This document shows positions 1-7,303 of a DNA stretch of 64,000 bases, in pieces (position 1 is the stretch's first letter; each line of letters opens with the position of its first letter). Position numbers and translations under genes: made by a program. Under the pieces are notes generated by a model, which was not told the DNA's origin, did not search any database, and worked only from the letters and a program-made list of their open reading frames with translations. This stretch comes from Bacteroidota bacterium (GTDB taxonomy: Bacteria > Bacteroidota > JABWAT01), in assembly GCA_020161835.1 (NCBI GenBank), contig JAIUNL010000002.1:1-64000 (forward strand), written 5' to 3'.

Positions 1-258
1 TCAGGGCAAGTGCGGAATTCCGCAAACTCAGCGGCATGTGCGGTTGCAAAATCCGTGCGCCTTCAAGAACGGAATCAAAAATTGGTGACACGTGAAGATT
101 TTAAAATTCATACGATTCCGTTCTTGCGGATTTGGCGGTGGGAAACGGATTTAGCGTTCTGAGGTTGCAGGGGTTTTGCCACCTTTTGCCCCGTCAAAAG
201 GTGGTCTCCGAAGGAAAATGAATTTGGATGTTTACGTAGAAGGAAAGGAAAAAGACCT
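1..258. repeat. Gene-free stretch with three inverted repeats downstream of the RpiR gene
   Basis: No gene is recognisable here. The sequence holds a perfect 14-bp palindrome TGCGGAATTCCGCA at 11-24. It also has a perfect 13-bp inverted pair, CAAGAACGGAATC (64-76) and GATTCCGTTCTTG (114-126), flanked by a second matching pair AAATCCG (49-55) and CGGATTT (127-133). A 10-bp perfect hairpin CCACCTTTTG/CAAAAGGTGG with loop CCCCGT lies at 179-204. The last lacks a T-run toward the RpiR gene, so I do not call it a terminator. These may be dispersed repeats. Confidence 0.55.
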
Positions 259-1059
259 TTACCGGCCTTCCTTTGCAGACCTGATCGCTATTTCCGTCGC
301 CAATGCATTGACGACTACCAGCGAAGAAGCAATCGAATTGCAATAAATCAGATTTTCACTTTTTACCGGCAGCAGAAAATCAGCAAATTCAGCAATCGGA
401 GCAGTTAGTTTATTGGTAAAAGCAACTACTTTTATGTTCGCCTTTTTCGCCTTTTCTGCTAATTCAAGGGTTTCGGTCGAATAAGGCGGAAAAGAAAAGA
501 CCACCAGTAAATCATCTTCACTCAATAAATGAAGCTGTTCTTCAAAAGTCTGATAGCCCTGGCGGAATGCAACTGATCTCACGCCAACCTGAAGAAGGGT
601 GTAAGCCAGGATTTCTGAGAGTAAATGCGAAATTCCCAACCCCGCAGCAAAAATCATCTTCGAGTTCAGAAATGACTGAACCACATCCCTGAACACTTCC
701 GGATTAATCTGGCTGAACGTTTCGTTGATGTTATCAACATCCTGCCGGGCAACCTGGAAAAGAGAATCAAAACCAGATTCGTTTTTTAACTGAAGGTGGG
801 TCAGATAGGCAAATTCAGTATTTACGGCTTCGGTTAACTTATCCCGGAAGTCAATAAATCCTTCAAAACCCAGTTCCTGGGCAAAACGTACAACTGTGGC
901 TTTGCTTGCACCACATTTTTCACCAATCTCTGTAACGGAAAGAAATGCAGCTTCACGCATATTGTGAAGCAGATAATCGGCCACCTTTTTCTGATTGGCT
1001 GAAAGTCTGTTGTAGCTGTCTGCAATCTGCTGACGAAAACGGGTTGCTTCTCTATTCAT
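259..1059 (-). CDS. MurR/RpiR-family transcriptional regulator (HTH plus SIS domain)
   Basis: Predicted cytoplasmic one-component regulator. The N-terminal 75-80 residues form the RpiR helix-turn-helix (SANQKKVADYLL, then CGASKATVVRFAQELGF). The C-terminal half, from about residue 125, is a sugar-isomerase (SIS) fold with GLGISH and a VVFSFPPYSTETLELAEKAK segment. These proteins usually sense phosphosugars or related metabolites. The gene lies directly downstream of the YfcC-type carrier on the same strand, so it probably regulates that carrier and the divergent isoaspartyl peptidase. A GTG at 1068 directly abuts the carrier's stop codon and would add three residues; I chose the ATG at 1059. 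Neither start has a clear Shine-Dalgarno sequence. Family assignment is firm; the ligand is unknown. Confidence 0.9.
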   Translation of the reverse strand: MNREATRFRQQIADSYNRLSANQKKVADYLLHNMREAAFLSVTEIGEKCGASKATVVRFAQELGFEGFIDFRDKLTEAVNTEFAYLTHLQLKNESGFDSLFQVARQDVDNINETFSQINPEVFRDVVQSFLNSKMIFAAGLGISHLLSEILAYTLLQVGVRSVAFRQGYQTFEEQLHLLSEDDLLVVFSFPPYSTETLELAEKAKKANIKVVAFTNKLTAPIAEFADFLLPVKSENLIYCNSIASSLVVVNALATEIAIRSAKEGR

Positions 1060-1068
1060 TGTTAACAC

Positions 1069-2460
1069 TTAATGGGGTCCGTAAACAAACATAAAAATTG
1101 GGGGAACAAGTAACAATATCGCCGCCAGGTAGAAAAAAATCATAAGCGGCATGATCCACTTCAACCACACATTAAACGGAATTTTGGCGATTGAAAGAAT
1201 TCCCATTGTTACCCCGCTTGTGGGCAAAATCATACTGTTGAGTCCGTCACCCAACTGGAAAATCAGAACAGTAGTCTGGCGGGTAATGCCCAGCAGATCG
1301 GATAAAGGTGCCATAATCGGGATGGTCAATGCTGCCTGCCCGGATCCGGAAGGGACCAGAAAATGAATGAGATATTGGACTGCAAACATCAGATTGGCGG
1401 AAACAAACGGGTGAAAATCTCCGGCAATTCCGGTTACCGAGTTCAGCATGGTATCAATAATTTTACCGTCACGTGCCACGATCAGAATCGCTTTTGATAA
1501 GGCAATGACCAATCCGGCCGTCATCATATCCCGGGCACCCTCTTTGAACGCATCAATGGAAGTTTGGAGTGGCAGGCGATAAATCAAGGCTGCAGCCAGT
1601 CCGAGTCCGACAAACAATCCTGATATTTCATTGATGTACCATTCATATTTGGTTACGCCAAAAATCAGAATGACCAGGGTTGAAAGCAGCAACCACAAAA
1701 TCAGTTTTCTTGCAAAGGTGAATTCAGTTCTTTCCACAGATTGGTTATCAAAAATCCGGGAACGGTCGAGTTCATAAACCGGGGAGAATTCAGGATTTTT
1801 GATAATCTTCCGGGCATACACCATCACAAAAACAATGGCAATTGTGGTAATGACAAGCCAGACGAATATCCGGTATTCCCATCCTGAAAAAAGAGGAAGT
1901 TCTGCAATTCCCTGTGCTACGCCAATGGTAAACGGATTCAGAACCGCACCGGCAAATCCGGCACCGGCTCCTACAAACGGAATGGCCACGCCTACAATCG
2001 AATCATAACCCAGCGAAATAGCAAGCGGAATGGTGATCAGAATGAAAACCAGGTTTTCTTCACTCATCCCAAAAGTTGCACCACCAATTGAAAACACAAT
2101 CATGATCACAGGAAGAATGAATTCTTTGTATTTCGGATGTCGCCTTGAAAAATCAAGGATGGCTTCAAGTCCTGCACTGATGGCGCCTGTGCGGGTAACG
2201 ATGGAAAATGCGCCACCAATCAGAAAACAGAATCCGATAATCTGGGCAGCACTGATAAATCCCTTGATTGGAGCAGATAAAAACGCACCAATTCCCTGCG
2301 GATTTTGTTCGGCGGGAAGGTAAGAACCCGGCACAACCACACTGATTCCATTTCTTTCAGCACGCTGAAATTCACCTGCGGGCAAAACCCAGGTCAGCAT
2401 CAGAAAAATGAGTAAAATTGTGAGCAGAATGACGATCGTATCCGGAATTCGTTTTGTCAT
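1069..2460 (-). CDS. YfcC family membrane carrier (DcuC/ArcD-like)
   Basis: A 463-residue polytopic inner-membrane protein, with hydrophobic segments throughout, beginning MTKRIPDTIVILLTILLIF. It matches the YfcC/C4-dicarboxylate anaerobic carrier superfamily: an N-terminal helix followed by a WVLPAGEF motif, a central SIGGATFGMSEE segment and a C-terminal FLVPSGSGQAALTIPI motif. Members are annotated as basic amino acid, peptide or dicarboxylate transporters, and the substrate cannot be read from sequence. It is first in an operon with the RpiR regulator and diverges from an isoaspartyl peptidase gene across a 223-bp region with three palindromes. I infer import of an amino acid or dipeptide such as a product or substrate of that peptidase. 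Confidence 0.85.
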   Translation of the reverse strand: MTKRIPDTIVILLTILLIFLMLTWVLPAGEFQRAERNGISVVVPGSYLPAEQNPQGIGAFLSAPIKGFISAAQIIGFCFLIGGAFSIVTRTGAISAGLEAILDFSRRHPKYKEFILPVIMIVFSIGGATFGMSEENLVFILITIPLAISLGYDSIVGVAIPFVGAGAGFAGAVLNPFTIGVAQGIAELPLFSGWEYRIFVWLVITTIAIVFVMVYARKIIKNPEFSPVYELDRSRIFDNQSVERTEFTFARKLILWLLLSTLVILIFGVTKYEWYINEISGLFVGLGLAAALIYRLPLQTSIDAFKEGARDMMTAGLVIALSKAILIVARDGKIIDTMLNSVTGIAGDFHPFVSANLMFAVQYLIHFLVPSGSGQAALTIPIMAPLSDLLGITRQTTVLIFQLGDGLNSMILPTSGVTMGILSIAKIPFNVWLKWIMPLMIFFYLAAILLLVPPIFMFVYGPH

Positions 2461-2492
2461 AGAAATAATAGTTTTAACGACTGAAATAACCC

Positions 2493-2673
2493 TGTGAACG
2501 TACGTTTCACAATGATGTGAAAAAAGAAATTAATTTGCAAGAACACCATGAGATTATTTTCTCATGCGTTAAAAGATTAAACCGGAATAATCAAAAACTA
2601 TCTATAAAAGCTCGGACAAAACCCTTGACGATTTCAATTTCATCACAGATATTTGTGAGAATTATTTTTCACA
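2493..2673. promoter_or_regulatory. Three operator-like palindromes in the divergent yfcC/iaaA promoter region
   Basis: Between the divergent starts lie three related inverted repeats. Site A, TGTGAA-N7-TTCACA, is at 2493-2511. Site B, CATGAGA-N6-TCTCATG, is at 2547-2566. Site C, TGTGAGAATTATTTTTCACA, is at 2654-2673. All share outer half-sites of the form yrTGA/TCAyr. Site C overlaps a possible promoter (TTTC at 2638-2641, N21, TATTTTTC at 2663-2670) and ends 10 bp before the peptidase ATG. Site A lies 33 bp before the carrier start. The adjacent RpiR protein is the obvious candidate ligand-responsive binder; this is inference. Confidence 0.5.
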
Positions 2674-2683
2674 CAGGAAAACC

Positions 2684-3538
2684 ATGACGACACCAGCCGT
2701 TATTATCCACGGTGGTTTCTTTTCTGAACTGACCACCAGCCAGGAAACCAAAACTGCAAAACAAAACGCACTCCGCCACATCATCCGTCAAACCTGGGCA
2801 TTTCTTCAAACTCATTCTGCACTTGAAACCACCATTTTTGCCTGTACGCTTCTTGAAGATGATCCGTTGTTCAATGCCGGTACCGGCAGCCAGATTCAAA
2901 GTGATGGGGTCATCAGAATGAGCGCCTCGATTTGTGATGGAGAAAGTCAAAAATTCTCAGGTGTGATCAATATTGAAAATGTAAAAAACCCGATTCTGGT
3001 TGCAGAAAAATTGTTATCCCGTGAAGACCGGATTCTTGCCGGTGAGGGAGCATTGAATTTTGCCCGGGAACAGGGTTTTGGTCCGTTTGATACCCGTACT
3101 GAATTGCGGATTCAGGATTATGAGCAAAAGAAAAGTGAACTTGTAAAAACCGGAACGGTGGGTTGTGTGGCGCTTGATCATCAGGGTCGGTTAGCAGCGT
3201 CAACGTCAACCGGCGGAAAAGGATTTGAGATTGTAGGTCGTGTTAGTGATTCTGCAACTGTGGCCGGAAATTACGCCAATGCCTTCTGCGGCGTTTCAAC
3301 GACCGGAGTTGGTGAAGATATTGTGAATGGTGCAGTTGCCGCCAAAATTGTTACCCGGGTTACCGACGGAATGTCGCTGCAGCAAGCCGTTGACAAGACT
3401 TTTAAAGAACTGCTTCCTTTTGACGGCTTTGCGGGCATTATTGCCATTGACCACCAGGGAAACATGATGCAGAAGGATTCTCATCCGAATATTGTCTATG
3501 CCATGAAAAATGCCGGAACCGAAGAGATTTTCGGATAA
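2684..3538 (+). CDS. iaaA: Isoaspartyl peptidase / plant-type L-asparaginase (Ntn hydrolase, family T2)
   Basis: Predicted to hydrolyse beta-aspartyl (isoaspartyl) dipeptides and possibly L-asparagine. The 284-residue protein opens with the family's AVIIHGG motif and carries DDPLFNAGTGS. The autoproteolysis site TGTVGCVALD holds the N-terminal nucleophile Thr at about residue 158, followed by the STSTGG glycine-rich segment, and the C-terminal half includes CGVSTTGVGE. Length fits the unprocessed precursor, which would self-cleave into alpha and beta chains. No signal peptide is visible, so it is cytoplasmic. It diverges from the carrier/regulator pair and is followed directly by a terminator, so it is probably monocistronic and co-regulated with the carrier. 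Confidence 0.9.
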   Translation: MTTPAVIIHGGFFSELTTSQETKTAKQNALRHIIRQTWAFLQTHSALETTIFACTLLEDDPLFNAGTGSQIQSDGVIRMSASICDGESQKFSGVINIENVKNPILVAEKLLSREDRILAGEGALNFAREQGFGPFDTRTELRIQDYEQKKSELVKTGTVGCVALDHQGRLAASTSTGGKGFEIVGRVSDSATVAGNYANAFCGVSTTGVGEDIVNGAVAAKIVTRVTDGMSLQQAVDKTFKELLPFDGFAGIIAIDHQGNMMQKDSHPNIVYAMKNAGTEEIFG

Positions 3539-3575
3539 AGACAATTAAAAGAAAAAAATTTTTTTAATTGTCTTT
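3537..3575 (+). terminator. AT-rich hairpin terminator after iaaA
   Basis: The inverted arms AAAGACAATTAAAA and TTTTAATTGTCTTT begin inside the stop codon and end in a T-rich tract. The stem is long and A+T rich, with a run of T in its 3' arm. This fits an intrinsic terminator for the isoaspartyl peptidase gene. Confidence 0.6.
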
Positions 3576-3676
3576 TCTTAATTCTTATTGACTACAAGCA
3601 ACATTTATACGACATTTACTGACGACGTTCTATCGGTTTTAAATCTTCTCAAAAGTCAGCACAAATTTGTACAGAA

Positions 3677-3889
3677 ATGTTTACAGAAAAAAATTCATCA
3701 ACTGAAGAAAATGTGAATTGCCGGGCAAAAGCCATTGGCGGAACCGGTTTGGTTGATTGCCTTTGTGAAGGTACAATCTGTCAATATGCCATGCCGTTCG
3801 GTTACAGCCATCTTTGCAACCATCCAGAAAAACACACCATCGCAGACTCCTCTAAAGCAGATTCTAATAAGACTGAATCCGGTCAGTAA
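3677..3889 (+). CDS. Small cysteine-rich protein of unknown function
   Basis: A 70-residue protein with four cysteines and a histidine in its core: GLVDCLCEG, then TICQYAMPFGYSHLCNHP. The spacing C-x-C...C-x(10)-C-x-H looks like a compact metal-binding knuckle. The C-terminal 15 residues are hydrophilic and probably disordered. I recall similar short proteins with C-x(n)-CxY...FGYS.FCKHP in other bacteria but cannot name the family. It has its own intergenic position after a terminator. No strong Shine-Dalgarno sequence precedes the ATG, which is common in this group. Existence as a gene is likely from the conserved-looking composition; its role is unknown. Confidence 0.6.
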   Translation: MFTEKNSSTEENVNCRAKAIGGTGLVDCLCEGTICQYAMPFGYSHLCNHPEKHTIADSSKADSNKTESGQ

Positions 3890-4353
3890 TTCCACTCATT
3901 GTTTTTAGTTATAGCTTAGTGTCATTCCCGCGAAGGCGGGAATCCAGTATTTTTTGTAATTTGAAAGCAACTATTACTGTGTTCTCTTTCTCCAAAATAA
4001 CCACACTTAAAAGGGATTCAAATATGCATGGATTCCCGCCTTCGCGGGAATGACAATTTTAAGAATCAAGTCTGGGATGACAACTTCGCAGTGGGATGGA
4101 TTCCCGCCTTCGCGGGAATGACAGCGCTTTTTCCTGTCTTTAATTGGCGCTCTTCCCTCACCTCCTGATGGAACCTTAAACTTAACTTCTTTCATCCTTT
4201 AACCATTTTATAATTAACTATTAAATGTTTTCACTTTAGTTGTTAAAGCCCTAATCATTATTTAACGATATTTCTATACTTTTATCTTGATTATTTCGGA
4301 AGCCCTTTTCATCTTGCATCTGTACTAAAAAGAAAATGAAAAGGATGAACATC
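3890..4353. repeat. Intergenic cluster of three GTCAT/ATCCA palindromic repeats
   Basis: No gene is convincing here. Three copies of the ATTCCCGCNNNNGCGGGAAT type repeat occur: forward at 3921-3951 (ending ATCCAGTATT) and reversed at 4029-4054 and 4097-4122. The last is preceded by ACAACTTCGCAG (4080-4091), a segment that also precedes reversed copies at 60.2 and 60.4 kb. A possible ORF on the minus strand across these copies is only repeat translated. The 4190-4330 stretch is A+T rich and should carry the promoter of the next gene. Confidence 0.8.
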
Positions 4354-4950
4354 ATGGGAAATCAACCCGTAAAAACCCTTCAGACTGGTAACATCGCCAG
4401 AGGAACTGTTCACGCTGTTGATAACGGCTGGGAAATTTATACAGGAAAGAACTGGCTATATTCAGGCTGCCAGAATTTCAAACAGCAATCTGCTGTGCAA
4501 AATACGCTTCATGATAATGTTCAGAACGGACTTGAATACGCCCGTGAACACGAAGCACTCCCCTTTTATCAGGAAGAATCCCGTTACCGTGATATTCCTG
4601 CTTTTGAACTCGCTTTCCAGGACTGGCGCCATGAACCTGTCGTTGCAGGCGCAGAAATCGTACCTTCCATTGATTCTGATAAATTACTGGTTCGTATTTC
4701 AGTGGTTCACCCGGTAACCGTTAAGTTTTGTCAGGTTGAAATTTTCGATGCAGAAACCCGGGAAAACCTGTTTACTGCAGGGGCAAGAATTATCAGCCGG
4801 ACAGGAACCTGTTACGGGTTGCTCATTCCGGGAAGTTTACTTGACGGTAAAACTAACGTCAATATAAAATTTACCCTTGAGACCATTACCGAAATCAAAG
4901 TTTCTTATCTGGCTGAAAACATCGGGATTCCTGAATTGATTCTGATCTGA
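4354..4950 (+). CDS. Hypothetical protein, unknown family
   Basis: A 198-residue soluble protein without signal peptide or membrane helix. I do not recognise it. The N-terminal 90 residues are polar with aromatic clusters (NGWEIYTGKNWLYSG). The C-terminal 110 look like alternating beta strands (LLVRISVVHPVTVKFCQVEIF; TNVNIKFTLETITEIKVSYL), suggesting a beta-sandwich. Three in-frame ATGs exist at 4336, 4345 and 4354. I chose 4354 because AAGGA (4341-4345) is correctly spaced before it. A strong terminator follows, so this is a stand-alone transcript. Confidence 0.7.
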   Translation: MGNQPVKTLQTGNIARGTVHAVDNGWEIYTGKNWLYSGCQNFKQQSAVQNTLHDNVQNGLEYAREHEALPFYQEESRYRDIPAFELAFQDWRHEPVVAGAEIVPSIDSDKLLVRISVVHPVTVKFCQVEIFDAETRENLFTAGARIISRTGTCYGLLIPGSLLDGKTNVNIKFTLETITEIKVSYLAENIGIPELILI

Positions 4951-4973
4951 ATCTAACAGGTAAAAAGTATTTT

Positions 4974-5017
4974 AAAGGCCGTGTAAATTGACTGATTTCA
5001 ATTTGCGCGGCCTTTTT
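4974..5017 (+). terminator. Strong intrinsic terminator
   Basis: A 17-bp stem (AAAGGCCGTGTAAATTG at 4974-4990 pairing with CAATTTGCGCGGCCTTT at 4999-5015) contains two G-U pairs and an 8-nt loop, and the T-run continues past it. The two G-U positions would be mismatches on the opposite strand, consistent with selection for an RNA hairpin in the plus direction. Confidence 0.85.
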
Positions 5018-5192
5018 CATTTCAGCGAAATCTGAAAAGAGTGGTCAAAGGTCTTACAGTTTTTTTCCGGTTTAACCATCTTTCCGATTATTTGTAAAAG
5101 CATCAGACAATTAATTTGTTTAAATTTACAGGATTGTATTTTGTTTATCTGTTATCCAAGACTAACCCTTATCCAATAAAGTGAACCCCGTG

Positions 5193-6215
5193 ATGAAATT
5201 ATCAGTAAAAACCATTATCACTTCTGCATTTCTTTTAGTATTAAACATGAATTTGGGTTTCTCACAGGATTTGAATGATCCGGCGACATTTTTAAAAATC
5301 ATGGAACAATCAAAACTGGTTTATAATCTTGACCTGATTTCGGAAGAAATTAAGTGCAAAGACTTCTCAGCCAAAACAGTTCCCCACCAGATATACCGAA
5401 AATCCGTTGATGGAAAAATTGAAACCCATACCTATACGTTAAGTGAACGTGGACAATTCTATTTTAATAAAGCCGAAAACTTTTTTCCGACCAGACTTTA
5501 TGACAGCACAATTTACTATTATCAGAAAACTCTTGAAACAGATTCATCACTATCGTTTGTTTTAACCTACATTGGGCAGGTTTACCTGGAAAAGGACAAC
5601 ACTGAAGAAGCTATTAAGTTTTTTAAAAAGGCAATTGAACAAAATCAGATTGATTATATGGCTCATTGGTTTCTTGCCGATGCCTACTTTTTATCAGGTA
5701 ATTACAAAGACGCGGCAGATGAAATTGTTTTTGCCTGGATTTTAAACAGAAATAATCCTAGAATAAAAACAGCCCTGTTCAGAATTCTGGAAAAAGCCGG
5801 CTATTCTGCCCTTGATTTTGACTTTTGTCCGCAAGTTGCACTTGAACGTGTAGATGAAGGTACAATCAACATGAAAATGACATCCTCCTGGATGTTTTAT
5901 GCCATGGTAAAAGCAGTTTGGGCATATGAACCCGGGTATCGTGAATCAAAAGGTGTTTCTGCGGGATCATTTTCAACAACTGAGGAAAAAGAAGCCCTTT
6001 TAGGTTTGATTGCCGGTATCGAAAAGGACAAGGAAACAATAAATAAATACCCACTTTTCAAGAAAGTAACAGAAGCTGTGAATGGGGGCAGGACAATTGA
6101 ATTTATTCTTTTTGAAATTTTATTGCCGGAAAATCCTGCCGCGGCAGGCAATCTCCCTGATAATATTTTATTTGAAATCAGGAATTATATTCTTCAGGTC
6201 AGACAGGTCAAGTAA
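5193..6215 (+). CDS. Secreted tetratricopeptide-repeat protein
   Basis: A 340-residue protein with an N-terminal signal peptide (MKLSVKTIITSAFLLVLNMN followed by LGFSQ). Its middle carries at least two TPR units: a helix pair around residues 105-135 (LYDSTIYYYQKTLE...TYIGQVYLEKDNTEEAIKFF) and another to about 200 (AHWFLADAYFLSGNYKDAADEI). TPR proteins mediate protein contacts, and this one should act in the periplasm or at the outer membrane. An in-frame GTG at 5181 lies upstream; the ATG at 5193 gives a better signal peptide. The C-terminal third is helical without a recognised domain. It converges with a TonB-like gene across a shared hairpin. Confidence 0.8.
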   Translation: MKLSVKTIITSAFLLVLNMNLGFSQDLNDPATFLKIMEQSKLVYNLDLISEEIKCKDFSAKTVPHQIYRKSVDGKIETHTYTLSERGQFYFNKAENFFPTRLYDSTIYYYQKTLETDSSLSFVLTYIGQVYLEKDNTEEAIKFFKKAIEQNQIDYMAHWFLADAYFLSGNYKDAADEIVFAWILNRNNPRIKTALFRILEKAGYSALDFDFCPQVALERVDEGTINMKMTSSWMFYAMVKAVWAYEPGYRESKGVSAGSFSTTEEKEALLGLIAGIEKDKETINKYPLFKKVTEAVNGGRTIEFILFEILLPENPAAAGNLPDNILFEIRNYILQVRQVK

Positions 6216-6226
6216 GTATTTAAATG

Positions 6227-6279
6227 AGGAATCAAATACCGGAATCCGGGCAACTGATCTGATATTTGATTCCTTTTTA
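6227..6279. terminator. Bidirectional hairpin between convergent genes
   Basis: Perfect 12-bp arms AGGAATCAAATA (6227-6238) and TATTTGATTCCT (6263-6274) enclose a 24-nt loop that itself contains a CCGG/CCGG pairing. TTTTTA follows on the plus strand and overlaps the stop codon of the minus-strand gene. It can terminate the TPR gene, and probably acts in both directions. Confidence 0.7.
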
Positions 6280-7050
6280 TTTTAGTGAAAACTGAATGGG
6301 TAACGTAATCTGGCTGATTACATTTTTACCACGATGTTGAGCGGGTAAAAACCTTGATTTGTAAATGGTATAAATTGCGGCTTCATTTAAAACTGAATTT
6401 GCCCGTTTTAAGATATCAACCTGAGTGACCTCACCCTTTTCATTTACAGTAACCCTGACGACCACTTTTCCCTCAATACCCATCCGTTTTGCAATTTCAG
6501 GGTAATCGATATTCCTGATAATGCTAACCAATCCTCCTACGGGCTGGGGCGGATTTTCAGGAAAATCGACAATTAAAACAGAATCCTTTTCATCCTCTAA
6601 AGTAACAATTCCGGTTTCTGCCTGAATTTCAGTAACCTGATTCAGATTTGCTTCATCAACAGCACCCAAAACTGGATTTCCGGACGTAATGTCTGTCGCC
6701 TTTGTCTTTTCTTTTGATTCGGTAAGTGTTCTCTGATTTATGCCTGAAGGGCTTAAGGGAATTAATATTCTAAGGGTGAAATTTTCGTTGATCTTTACCT
6801 TCCTGATAAAATCAGAAAAACCGGATTTCCGGATAGTTAACACATACTGACCCGGTTCAAGATTTGAAAAACTAAAATTCCCCGATTGGTTGGTCCTGAC
6901 AGATGAAACCGGTGAGTCATCATCGGCCAAAAAAACAGTTGCTGAAGATACAGAACCGGTGGTTTCACTGTTTACAATCCGGCCTGAAATTTTACCGCCT
7001 GACGGGTCTGGATTCAGCACGAGCAGAATCAATCCGATTAAACTGAACAT
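6277..7050 (-). CDS. CarboxypepD_reg plus TonB C-terminal domain protein
   Basis: A 257-residue envelope protein. After a short hydrophobic N-terminus (MFSLIGLILLVLN), residues about 20-95 form a carboxypeptidase-regulatory-like beta-sandwich (GRIVNSETTGSVSSATVFL ... LEPGQYVLTIRKSGFSDF). The last 90 residues match the TonB C-terminal domain (YPEIAKRMGIEGKVVVRVTV, then GEVTQVDILKRANSVLNEAA, ending in a beta strand). Such proteins are common in Bacteroidota and are presumed to contact outer-membrane receptors. A proline-rich spacer typical of energy-transducing TonB and a classical membrane anchor are not obvious, so energy transduction is uncertain. No exbB/exbD are nearby. Confidence 0.8.
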   Translation of the reverse strand: MFSLIGLILLVLNPDPSGGKISGRIVNSETTGSVSSATVFLADDDSPVSSVRTNQSGNFSFSNLEPGQYVLTIRKSGFSDFIRKVKINENFTLRILIPLSPSGINQRTLTESKEKTKATDITSGNPVLGAVDEANLNQVTEIQAETGIVTLEDEKDSVLIVDFPENPPQPVGGLVSIIRNIDYPEIAKRMGIEGKVVVRVTVNEKGEVTQVDILKRANSVLNEAAIYTIYKSRFLPAQHRGKNVISQITLPIQFSLK

Positions 7051-7208
7051 GGGATGCCCCTTTTTTTACAAAGGTCTAAAACTTGCATTACCTGAAAACC
7101 AACCCATTGTGATTATATCCGGATTATTGTATCCGTTTCATTAAGTTTGTAAAGAAAGTCTTCTTTGTTAGAAAATGATATAAATAAAGACCTGTATCAC
7201 ATGAACAA

Positions 7209-7240
7209 TTTGATGTTAAATCTTTTCTTTATTACTATTG
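7209..7240 (+). promoter_or_regulatory. Candidate Bacteroidota-type promoter of the hybrid kinase
   Basis: TTTG at 7209-7212 and TACTATTG at 7233-7240 are separated by 20 bp. This is one mismatch from the Bacteroidota consensus TTTG/TAnnTTTG. The ATG is at 7304. Confidence 0.35.
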
Positions 7241-7303
7241 AGTTCTCGAAAAAATCTGACAACTATTCTGAACTGATTTTCCTTTTTCCTTCAAAGTACC
7301 CCA

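Noticed and set aside
2493..2511. CRP/FNR-type site TGTGA...TCACA
   Set aside because: The spacing between half-sites is 9-10 bp rather than 6, and the neighbouring RpiR protein is a simpler candidate.
3588..3610. Sigma-70 promoter TTGACT ... TTATAC upstream of the small Cys-rich gene
   Set aside because: The spacer is only about 11 bp, too short for a functional -35/-10 pair.
4007..4195. Minus-strand ORF with SREGGNPSHCE and PAKAGIHA segments
   Set aside because: These peptides are translated ATTCCCGC palindromes, not a protein.
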